A stretch of 39,679 nt of DNA from DATEMK01 sp035275625. Lineage in GTDB: Bacteria; Bacteroidota; Bacteroidia; AKYH767-A; OLB10. The translations under genes and the position numbers were made by a program. Below are positions 32,740 to 39,679 of this stretch, in pieces. Position 1 is the first letter of the stretch; the number at the start of each line of letters is the position of its first letter. Under the pieces are notes generated by a model that had not been told where the DNA came from, did no database searches, and was given only the letters and a program-made list of their open reading frames with translations. The stretch is from contig DATEMK010000602.1 of the NCBI GenBank assembly GCA_035275625.1, positions 1-39,679 of the forward strand, in the 5' to 3' direction.

Positions 32740-33432
32740 TCAGGAATTCCCTGTAACTTCAATTACTTCATCCCGCAAAGATTTTGCTTTTTCTGAAAAG
32801 ACAAATTCAATAATGGCAGCAATATCTTCAGCTTTTACCCACTCGCTGAAATTTGCATCGGGCATGCCTGCCCGGTTTTGAGGGGTATCAATGGTGGCGG
32901 GCACAATAACGGAAGCAAAAATATTTTTTCCTTTTCCTTCCACGTTTATTATTTCAGCAAGGCGGAACACCAATGATTTTGAAAGGCCATAAGCCACAGA
33001 ACCTTTTGCCTCGCAGGCAGACATTCCGGGTTTTGAACCGATTAAAATAATTCTTCCGCCATCCGGCTGAGTCATCATTTGTTTTAAGACAGGCTGAACA
33101 ATATTAAATGCTGTTATAAAATTCAGTGCAAACATTTTTTCGAAATCCGGTTGAGCCGTATCGGTAAGTTTCCCTGCTGCAAACCCGCCAACAGTGAGAA
33201 CAGCACCGTCTATGCTTTTATTTTTTGCAATAACAGACTGGATAAAACCTTTTGATGCTGAAGCATCAGTTAAATCAACTGAATAGTATTCAAGATGTGT
33301 ATTTTTATTTCCGGTAACGGTTGATTCCTTTGCCGATACTGTACCGATAACACAGTATCCGCTGTCAAGAAATTTATTGACAACTGCTGTTCCTAAATTT
33401 CCTTTGGCCCCTGTCACTAAGATGTTTTTCAT
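32740..33432 (-). CDS. Short-chain dehydrogenase/reductase (SDR)
   Basis: 230 residues from the ATG at 33432; a TTG at 33450 would add six. The Rossmann nucleotide loop is TGAKGNLGTAVV near the N-terminus, and the catalytic Tyr-x3-Lys is in YGLSKS. The C-terminal part fits classical SDR enzymes, using NAD(P)H on an unknown substrate. It is convergent with tag, with one base between the stops, and stands alone on this strand. Confidence 0.92.
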   Translation of the reverse strand: MKNILVTGAKGNLGTAVVNKFLDSGYCVIGTVSAKESTVTGNKNTHLEYYSVDLTDASASKGFIQSVIAKNKSIDGAVLTVGGFAAGKLTDTAQPDFEKMFALNFITAFNIVQPVLKQMMTQPDGGRIILIGSKPGMSACEAKGSVAYGLSKSLVFRLAEIINVEGKGKNIFASVIVPATIDTPQNRAGMPDANFSEWVKAEDIAAIIEFVFSEKAKSLRDEVIEVTGNS

Positions 33433-33572
33433 ACCTGCAAAATTCGTCAATTTGTTTAAATTAATAATTTATGGCAAGAAACTTCAAACCAAAAAGAAAG
33501 CCTTCCGGGCAGGTGAGATTGCACCGGATATTTTCAATAATGAAAAGAAGATTTATTTTTTTTAATGAACAA

Positions 33573-33603
33573 TTTGAGGTTTTGAAAAAATCATGTAGGT
33601 TTG
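33573..33603 (+). promoter_or_regulatory. Bacteroidota-type promoter
   Basis: TTTG (33573-33576) and TAGGTTTG (33596-33603) match the -33 TTTG and -7 TAnnTTTG boxes with 19 bp between them. Transcription should start near 33610, about ten bases before the ATG at 33620. This is the clearest promoter in the window. Confidence 0.6.
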
Positions 33604-33619
33604 CTGAAAACTATTTATT

Positions 33620-34471
33620 ATGAAAAATCTAAACTTGATTCTTAAATCAACTTTTGCAATTTGCTTTATTTTTTATTCCTGCAGCAACAACGGTAACAAA
33701 GAAGGACAGGCAAATGAGAGTGAAAACACTTCTGCAGCTGATACAACACCTGTAAATGAACTTGCCAGCTTTCGCTTTACTTTCACCATTGCCAACCTCC
33801 CTTCTCCTTTGCAAGTGCTGGATGAATTTTCAAAGTCAAATCTTCCCACAGACCTGGGTTTATTAAATCCTGTTGAAAATGCAGTCAATTATCACAGCTC
33901 ATTTAAACAGGCGCTTAATTACGGGATTTATGGGGTAGATATGGGTTACCTCGTTGTGAATAACCGTACCCTGGAGTCAATTAAATATTATTCCACATCA
34001 AAAAAACTTGCCGAGCAGCTCAATATGGCAGAAACTTTCAACCGTTTTGTGAATCGTTTTGAAAATAATTCAAACAGTAAAGATTCCCTGTTGCGTGTTA
34101 TTGATGAGGCATATTCAGCCACAGATTCTTATCTTCAATCAAATGAACGCCTCGAAACGGCCAGCGAAATATTAGCCGGAAGCTGGATAGAATGCCAGCA
34201 CATATCGGTTAATTTGCTTAAAAATGCAGAGCGCAATGCTGACAATGAAAAACTTTACGACAGGATTTACGAGCAGCGTCTTCACCTTGATAATATCACT
34301 AAAATTTTGGAAGAGTTTAAAAATGATAATGATTTGCTGAAGATTAAAAAAGACTTTGAAAACCTCCTGCTGATTTATAAGGAGCTCAACGATTCAAAAG
34401 ACATCAACAAGGACTTTTTAATGAAACTTTCAAAGAGCCTTGACCAGGTGAGAAATAATATTATCAGTTAG
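33620..34471 (+). CDS. Putative lipoprotein of unknown function
   Basis: 283 residues with a lipoprotein signal (MKNLNLILKSTFAICFIFYS, Cys21) and a Ser/Thr/Glu-rich linker. The rest is helical, with charged segments (LDNITKILEEFKNDNDLLKI) that may form a helical bundle. I do not recognise a family. It precedes the ABC transporter gene on the same strand, separated by a 161-bp repeat element, and they could share a transcript. Confidence 0.75.
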   Translation: MKNLNLILKSTFAICFIFYSCSNNGNKEGQANESENTSAADTTPVNELASFRFTFTIANLPSPLQVLDEFSKSNLPTDLGLLNPVENAVNYHSSFKQALNYGIYGVDMGYLVVNNRTLESIKYYSTSKKLAEQLNMAETFNRFVNRFENNSNSKDSLLRVIDEAYSATDSYLQSNERLETASEILAGSWIECQHISVNLLKNAERNADNEKLYDRIYEQRLHLDNITKILEEFKNDNDLLKIKKDFENLLLIYKELNDSKDINKDFLMKLSKSLDQVRNNIIS

Positions 34472-34475
34472 ATGC

Positions 34476-34636
34476 CATCAACGATCCCGATAGCTATCGG
34501 GAGAATTTTTACGAATGAACGAATTCGTTCATTCCATTGTTCAGCATTTTATCAGGTAGAAACATAATTTAAATGAAATGAATTTTACCACGAATTTCTT
34601 TATTCGTAAATTCGTGAAAATTCGCATTCGTTGATG
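34476..34636. repeat. 161-bp inverted-repeat element, copy 2 (diverged)
   Basis: It begins CATCAACGA and ends ATTCGTTGATG, like the element at 24556-24713. It shares GAATGAACGAAT near the left end and TTATTCGTAAATTCGT near the right end. A perfect 22-bp palindrome lies at 34513-34534 and an 18-bp one at 34485-34502 inside the left arm. It starts five bases after one stop codon and ends seven bases before the next start. Confidence 0.75.
34485..34502. repeat. 18-bp perfect palindrome, copy 2
   Basis: Identical to the palindrome at 16338-16355 (TCCCGATAGCTATCGGGA). It interrupts the left arm of the element at 34476-34636, as if inserted after CATCAACGA. Confidence 0.85.
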
Positions 34637-34643
34637 TTATTGT

Positions 34644-36194
34644 ATGAGTGATAAGATTTTAAGAGCGCTGATGCAGCTTTTTGCAATTGTTGCCAATGCT
34701 GACAGGCTTACCGTCCAGGGAAGAAATATTGTGGAAGCTTTTTTAAGGCAGCAGCTTAGCATGGCAACTGCTAAAACGTATGTTGCAATTTTTGATGAGT
34801 ATTTAAAATTTCTCCAGGGGAAAGCCGATCCTAATAAAATTCAAAAAAGAGTTTCTGTAAATTCTGTAAAAGTATTACGCATCTGTGTTGACATCAACAG
34901 TGAGCTTGATAAAAAGCAAAAATATATTGTACTGATAAGGCTTATTGAATTTGCGTATTCTTCCAATGAACAAATTACAGAGCTGGAGTCCGAAGTCCTT
35001 TCATTGGTGGCGGATACATTTCATATCAGCGGTGAAGAATTTGCAACCTGTATTTCATTCGCTTCGTGCAAAAATACTTCGCTGATAAAAGATGCCGATG
35101 AATTCCTGCTGATTAATAACAATTATTCCAGGAAGCTGAATCATGCAAAGCACATGATCAATGATACGCTCCAGGGCGATTTGTGGATGCTGAATGTCAG
35201 ATCTGCGGGTTTGCTGTTTGTAAAATATTTCGGCAGTACCCAGCTTACGCTTAACGGGCAGCTTCTTTTAATTGATACAGTTTATGTATTCTCTCCCGGT
35301 TCCGTGATCAGGGGCACGCAGGCACGGCCTGTTTATTACAGCGATGTGTCAAGAAGTTTTTTAGAGAATATGCTTCATTCTGAAATCGAATTGGCTGCGC
35401 GGAATGTTGAATTTGTTTTTCGAAGCGGAAAAATAGGATTGCATGCAATTAATTTTAAGGCAACCTCCGGTAATCTTATTGGCATAATGGGAGGAAGCGG
35501 TGCCGGTAAATCCACCTTGCTGAATATTTTAAACAGTACGCTGGTCCCGGTTAAAGGAGCCGTGACCATTAACGGGATTAATATCCACCATGAAAAAGAA
35601 AAGCTGGAAGGTGTGATTGGTTATGTTCCGCAGGATGATTTGCTGATGGAAGAATTAACCGTTTTTCAAAACCTTTTTTATAACAGCAAATTATGTTTTG
35701 GAAACCTGGATGATGAAACCATTAAAAAGAAGGTGAATGACCTGGCCGAAACAATGGGTCTTGCCGAGATCAAAGATTTGAAAGTGGGTGATTCGCTCAA
35801 TAAAATGATCAGTGGCGGACAGCGCAAAAGATTAAATATTGCTTTAGAACTCATTCGTGCTCCTTTAGTTTTGTTTGTGGATGAGCCCACTTCAGGCTTG
35901 TCTTCTCTTGATTCTGAAAATGTAATGGATCTGCTGAAACAACTTTCCATCAGCGGAAAACTTGTTTTTGTGGTGATTCATCAGCCTTCATCCGATGTGT
36001 TTAAATTGTTTGACAAACTGCTTATTCTCGACATGGGCGGTTATCCTGTTTATTTTGGAAACCCTTCTGATGCGCTCATCTATTTTAAAACAAGAGCCAA
36101 CTATGCTGATGCGGATGAAGGTGAATGCGGGACATGCGGCAATATAAACCCGGAACAGATTTTTTCAATTATTGAATCAAAGGTTCTTGATTAA
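34644..36194 (+). CDS. TerB-like/ABC ATPase half of a split transporter gene
   Basis: 516 residues. Residues 1-140 look like a TerB-type helical domain (LMQLFAIVANADRLTVQGRN). A short beta-rich part (about 175-240) precedes an ABC domain with Walker A GGSGAGKST (283-291), signature ISGGQRKRL and Walker B LFVDEPTSGLSS, in the ABCG/White style. The protein ends ESKVLD at a TAA at 36192-36194. The same frame then continues with GNPTPTRKISPEEW and into the permease, so the stop appears to split a gene of about 1,012 codons (34644-37682). A G-to-T change in a GAA codon would explain it. Confidence 0.87.
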   Translation: MSDKILRALMQLFAIVANADRLTVQGRNIVEAFLRQQLSMATAKTYVAIFDEYLKFLQGKADPNKIQKRVSVNSVKVLRICVDINSELDKKQKYIVLIRLIEFAYSSNEQITELESEVLSLVADTFHISGEEFATCISFASCKNTSLIKDADEFLLINNNYSRKLNHAKHMINDTLQGDLWMLNVRSAGLLFVKYFGSTQLTLNGQLLLIDTVYVFSPGSVIRGTQARPVYYSDVSRSFLENMLHSEIELAARNVEFVFRSGKIGLHAINFKATSGNLIGIMGGSGAGKSTLLNILNSTLVPVKGAVTINGINIHHEKEKLEGVIGYVPQDDLLMEELTVFQNLFYNSKLCFGNLDDETIKKKVNDLAETMGLAEIKDLKVGDSLNKMISGGQRKRLNIALELIRAPLVLFVDEPTSGLSSLDSENVMDLLKQLSISGKLVFVVIHQPSSDVFKLFDKLLILDMGGYPVYFGNPSDALIYFKTRANYADADEGECGTCGNINPEQIFSIIESKVLD

Positions 36195-36263
36195 TTTGGC
36201 AACCCGACACCCACCCGGAAAATTTCTCCTGAAGAATGGAACAACTTTTATGAAAAATATACA

Positions 36264-37682
36264 TTGCATGGATCTGAACAGGAAACAAATAAAAAAGAAA
36301 AACCCATCCCATCGATCGGAGATAAAAAACCTTCCCGCTTAAAACAATTAAATGTTTTCATTCAACGCGATGTCCTTTCTAAAATACACAATACCCAATA
36401 CCTGCTGATTAATTTTCTTGAAGCTCCACTGCTCGCTTTTATCCTTGCTTATTTTCTTAAATATTATAAAGAGAATAGTCCTTATATTTTTCGTGAAAAC
36501 ATCAACCTGGTAGCTTATATTTTCATGAGCGTAATTGTCGCCCTTTTTATGGGGCTAACAGTAAGCGCTGAAGAAATAATCCGTGACAGGAAAATTTTGA
36601 AGCGTGAAGCGTTTCTCAACCTGAGCCGGAGCAGCTACCTGTCGTCAAAAACAGCAGTGATGTTTTTAATTTCTGCCATACAAACGCTGACTTTTGTTTT
36701 AATCGGAAATACAATATTTGGTGTTAAAGAAATGTATTTTGATTACTGGCTGATGTTATTTTCGGTTTCGTGTTTTGCAAACTTGCTGGGATTAAATATT
36801 TCTTCAGCTTTTAATTCCGCAGTTACCATTTATATCCTGATCCCTTTTTTAATAATTCCGCAAATAATTTTAAGCGGAGTTATTGTAAAATTTGAAAAGC
36901 TTAATCCATCCGTTACAGTTCAGAACAAGGTTCCGGTCATTGGAGAATTAATGGCATCACGATGGGCTTTTGAAGCGCTGACTGTAAACCAGTTTAAAAA
37001 TAACAGGTACGAACAGATTTTTTTTGACGTGGATAAAAAGATGAGCGAGTCAACATATAAAAATTACTGGCTTCAGAAAATGAATGATAAGCTCGATTCA
37101 CTTCACCTGAAAAAATTTGGAAAATCTTTTAATGATGAAATTGTGTTTTTGCAAAATGAATTAGAGAAAGAATTAAAAACTAATCAGGAAATAAAATTTG
37201 ATAATAGTTCTGAAATTAAATTGACAGTTTTTGACGAAGCAATTTATCAAAAGGTAAAAACGTATTTGGAGAAATTGAAGAAGTATTATGTTTCGCAATA
37301 TAACCGGGCGATGACGCAAAAGGACCAGATCACAAAAGCCATCTTAAAAAATAAAGACGGTGGAAAAAAACTTACTTTTCTTATGGACAATTATACCAAT
37401 GACAACTTAAATGACTTTGTTAAAAATGCGCACGAAAACCCGGTTGAACAAGGCAAACATGAACTGATACAGCGCTACCAGCCGGTGTTCATGGATGGAT
37501 CATACAATTCGTTTGTGCGCACACAATTTTTTGTATCACGCAAAAATGTGATGGGAAATTATTTCAGCACCTGGCAGGTGAACCTTGCAGTAATCTGGGT
37601 GATGAGCTTTATTCTTGTACTGACGCTTTATTTTAATGTTTTAAAAAAAACCATCCGGAAAATAGAAAATTCTTTTAAATGA
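36264..37682 (+). CDS. ABC-2 permease half of the split transporter gene
   Basis: 472 residues from a TTG at 36264; the frame is open back to the TAA at 36192 with no ATG until about residue 88. This absence of a start argues against an independent gene. Helices lie at about 45-65, 80-100, 125-150, 155-170 and 180-200, then a large hydrophilic domain (about 215-435) with charged segments, and a last helix near 445-465. The NLSRSSYLSSK stretch is typical of ABCG-type permeases. Together with the ATPase part it would be an export-type ABC half transporter with an unknown substrate. The two parts may still be expressed separately or by readthrough. Confidence 0.8.
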   Translation: MHGSEQETNKKEKPIPSIGDKKPSRLKQLNVFIQRDVLSKIHNTQYLLINFLEAPLLAFILAYFLKYYKENSPYIFRENINLVAYIFMSVIVALFMGLTVSAEEIIRDRKILKREAFLNLSRSSYLSSKTAVMFLISAIQTLTFVLIGNTIFGVKEMYFDYWLMLFSVSCFANLLGLNISSAFNSAVTIYILIPFLIIPQIILSGVIVKFEKLNPSVTVQNKVPVIGELMASRWAFEALTVNQFKNNRYEQIFFDVDKKMSESTYKNYWLQKMNDKLDSLHLKKFGKSFNDEIVFLQNELEKELKTNQEIKFDNSSEIKLTVFDEAIYQKVKTYLEKLKKYYVSQYNRAMTQKDQITKAILKNKDGGKKLTFLMDNYTNDNLNDFVKNAHENPVEQGKHELIQRYQPVFMDGSYNSFVRTQFFVSRKNVMGNYFSTWQVNLAVIWVMSFILVLTLYFNVLKKTIRKIENSFK

Positions 37683-37707
37683 CCGTTTGAAAAGATATCC
37701 TGTAAAT

Positions 37708-39679
37708 TCAATTGGATATTTCTAATTTGTCTTTTAAATATTGTCCCGTAATCGAGTTTTTACATTTTATCAGATCTTCGGGCACTCCTTCAAAAAGTAG
37801 TTGTCCGCCTTCATCACCTCCTTCAGGACCAAGATCAATGATCCAGTCAGCGCATTTTATTACTTCTAAATTATGCTCGATCACAATGACCGTATTTCCC
37901 TGGTTGATCAAGGCGTTAAAAGCATCCAGCAATTTTCTTATATCGTGAAAATGCAGTCCTGTTGTAGGCTCGTCAAAAACAAAAAGAGTTCCTGATGAAC
38001 TTGCGCCTTTGCCGATAAAAGAAGCAAGTTTTATTCGTTGTGCTTCACCGCCACTTAATGTTGAAGAAGATTGTCCGAGCCTTACATAACCCAAACCTAC
38101 ATCAGCTAATGATTTTAATTTCGATATTATTTTAAGCTCAAGGTTCTGATATTTTCCCAGCGGCACTGAATTGAAAAATTCCAGGGCATCATCCACTGTC
38201 ATCTCCAGCACATCATTAATATTTTTTTCTTTATAGGTGACAAGAAGAATTTCATCCTTAAACCGTTTTCCGTTGCACGCTTCGCATTTCAGGTGAATAT
38301 CCGCCATGAATTGCATTTCAATGGTTACCTCCCCTTCGCCCTGGCATATATCGCACCTGCCGCCTTCCACATTGAATGAAAAATGCGAAGGTTTCAATGC
38401 GCGTGCACGTGCCACAGGCATTTCTGCAAACAAGGCACGAATCTCATCATACGCTTTAACATAAGTAACAGGATTGGACCGTGACGATTTTCCTATCGGG
38501 TTCTGATCAATCATTTCCGCCCCCGTGATAAGATTGAACTCACCTTTTATCATATCATAGTTGCCGGTTTGCTCACCATACCCGCCAAGCATTTTTTTTA
38601 TGGAAGGGTAAAGAATCTTTTTTACCAACGAGGTTTTTCCCGAACCACTCACACCTGTGACAACTGACAAAACCCCCAACGGAAACTTCACATCAAATCC
38701 TTTAAGATTATTTTCACGCGCACCTTTTATTTCAACATTATTTTTCCATTTCCTTCTGCGTGAAGGAACGCGGATAATTTCTATTCCATTCAGAAATTTT
38801 GCTGTAAAGCTGCTGGTGTCGCGAAGCAGTTCTTCAAATTTTCCCTGGAACATCAATTCACCTCCTTTAGTGCCTGCCATCGGGCCAATATCAATTACCT
38901 GGTCGGATGAACGCATTATTTCTTCATCATGCTCTACAATGATCACCGTGTTGCCAAGTTTTTGCAATGATTTCAAAACTGCAATCAACCGCTGCGTATC
39001 GCGCGGATGCAACCCGATACTTGGTTCGTCTAAGATGTACATGGAACCGACAAGGCTGCTGCCGAGTGATGTGGCGAGATTTATTCTTTGCGACTCTCCC
39101 CCGGATAATGAGTTTGATAAACGGTTTAAAGTAAGATAACCTAATCCGACATCAACAAGAAATTGCAAACGGTTCGTTATTTCAACTAATAAACGTTTTG
39201 CAATAACTGTGTCATGGTCATCTAACTTCAATTCTTCTTTAAAAAATTTTACACTGTTTTTTACCTGCATCAAAACAATTTCGGTAATGGATTTTCCAGC
39301 AACCTTCACATAGTTGGCGTCTTTTCTTAAACGTGAACCCTGGCAATCCGGGCAAACCGTTTTACCCCTGTAGCGCGACAGCATTACCCGGTATTGAATT
39401 TTGTAAGATTGCTCTTCCACATATTTGAAAAAAGCATTCAGCCCTTCGAAATGTTTATTGCCCGTCCATAAAAGTTTCCTGTCAAATTCATTCAGCTCAT
39501 AAAAAGGACGGTGAATGGGAAAATTAAATTTATACGAAGTTTTGATCAGCTTCTCCAACCACTCATGCATTTTTTCACTCCGCCAGGGAGCAATTGCGTT
39601 ATTGTACACAGAAAGGCTTTTATCAGGCACCACAAGGTCCTCATCAATGCCAATCACGCTTCCGAATCCTTCACAATTC
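37708..39679 (-). CDS. uvrA: UvrA, excinuclease ABC subunit A (N-terminus beyond the edge)
   Basis: About 657 codons of the C-terminal two-thirds; the frame is open to the window edge (NCEGFGSVIGIDEDLV at the edge). Seen are the ABC-I signature LSGGESQRINL with Walker B MYILDEPSIGLHP, the second Walker A TGVSGSGKTSL, the zinc-finger CDICQGEGEV and CEACNGKRF, and the ABC-II signature LSGGEAQRIKL with FVFDEPTTGLHF. UvrA finds bulky DNA damage and loads UvrB in nucleotide excision repair. The sequence is typical. It is convergent with the ABC permease gene, 25 bp away. Confidence 0.96.
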   Translation of the reverse strand, partial: NCEGFGSVIGIDEDLVVPDKSLSVYNNAIAPWRSEKMHEWLEKLIKTSYKFNFPIHRPFYELNEFDRKLLWTGNKHFEGLNAFFKYVEEQSYKIQYRVMLSRYRGKTVCPDCQGSRLRKDANYVKVAGKSITEIVLMQVKNSVKFFKEELKLDDHDTVIAKRLLVEITNRLQFLVDVGLGYLTLNRLSNSLSGGESQRINLATSLGSSLVGSMYILDEPSIGLHPRDTQRLIAVLKSLQKLGNTVIIVEHDEEIMRSSDQVIDIGPMAGTKGGELMFQGKFEELLRDTSSFTAKFLNGIEIIRVPSRRRKWKNNVEIKGARENNLKGFDVKFPLGVLSVVTGVSGSGKTSLVKKILYPSIKKMLGGYGEQTGNYDMIKGEFNLITGAEMIDQNPIGKSSRSNPVTYVKAYDEIRALFAEMPVARARALKPSHFSFNVEGGRCDICQGEGEVTIEMQFMADIHLKCEACNGKRFKDEILLVTYKEKNINDVLEMTVDDALEFFNSVPLGKYQNLELKIISKLKSLADVGLGYVRLGQSSSTLSGGEAQRIKLASFIGKGASSSGTLFVFDEPTTGLHFHDIRKLLDAFNALINQGNTVIVIEHNLEVIKCADWIIDLGPEGGDEGGQLLFEGVPEDLIKCKNSITGQYLKDKLEISN

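Noticed and set aside
33471..33566. A 31-codon plus-strand ORF (MARNFKPKRKPSGQV)
   Set aside because: It is short, very basic and ends in a poly-T run, with no supporting signal. It is probably noise upstream of the lipoprotein promoter.
37695..37719. ATATCC/GGATAT hairpin as terminator between the ABC permease and uvrA
   Set aside because: The stem is only six base pairs with a 13-base loop and overlaps the last codons of uvrA, so the evidence is weak.

Overview
The window is bacterial chromosomal DNA from a member of the Bacteroidota, probably an environmental, uncultured-type relative of Chitinophagales or Sphingobacteriales. The evidence is a clade II (Sec-type) nos cluster, two secreted proteins with Por/type IX C-terminal sorting domains, several lipoproteins, TAnnTTTG-type promoter boxes, and many families typical of this phylum (DUF3570, DUF4010, GxxExxY, GT4-GH57 pair). 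It is moderately AT-rich. I see no rRNA, tRNA, CRISPR array, prophage or classical insertion sequence.

Bases 1-12550 form a nitrogen-oxide respiration and detoxification island. On the minus strand a c-type cytochrome, nosZ, a fused membrane-NosL protein, nosD, nosF and nosY build, load and mature nitrous oxide reductase; a SulP transporter follows. Upstream lie an OsmC-like protein, a fasciclin lipoprotein, a small lipoprotein, a RIC/ScdA iron-sulfur repair protein with an unknown partner gene, a DUF4010 membrane protein and NhaA. Three minus-strand promoters here (nos, osmC-like, ric) each carry a TGAT-N4-ATCA-like Crp/Fnr-type palindrome whose centre lies exactly 51.5 bp upstream of a TAnnTTTG-like box, so they look like one regulon.

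Bases 12550-15240 are a decaying, gene-poor stretch: a frameshifted DUF3570 remnant, a Dps gene lacking its N-terminus, orphan fragments and two hypothetical genes. Bases 15240-22750 hold a membrane-anchored class III nucleotide cyclase divergent from a single-domain response regulator, two type IX-secreted proteins, a hypothetical exported protein, a DUF1801 protein and a second OsmC protein.

Bases 22750-26690 contain a glycogen-type GT4 and GH57 pair surrounded, and partly invaded, by palindromic repeats: a cluster of CCCGTAAGG hairpins that continues into the GT4 coding sequence, a 158-bp element with 23-bp terminal inverted repeats, and a GxxExxY gene bracketed by CACATAGG palindromes. 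Bases 26690-32740 are a GlxA-type regulator divergent from a nine-gene plus-strand run of small stress or housekeeping proteins (SRPBCC, two VOC, GyrI-like, RibD-like, DoxX, DUF1801, a small HMA-like protein, Tag), followed by a convergent SDR oxidoreductase.

The right end has a lipoprotein gene with a textbook Bacteroidota promoter, a second copy of the terminal-inverted-repeat element, a TerB/ABC ATPase-permease gene split by one in-frame TAA, and the C-terminal part of uvrA running off the edge. The most unusual features are the several palindromic repeat families placed at gene borders, the constant operator spacing in the nos island, the NosL fusion and the split ABC gene.
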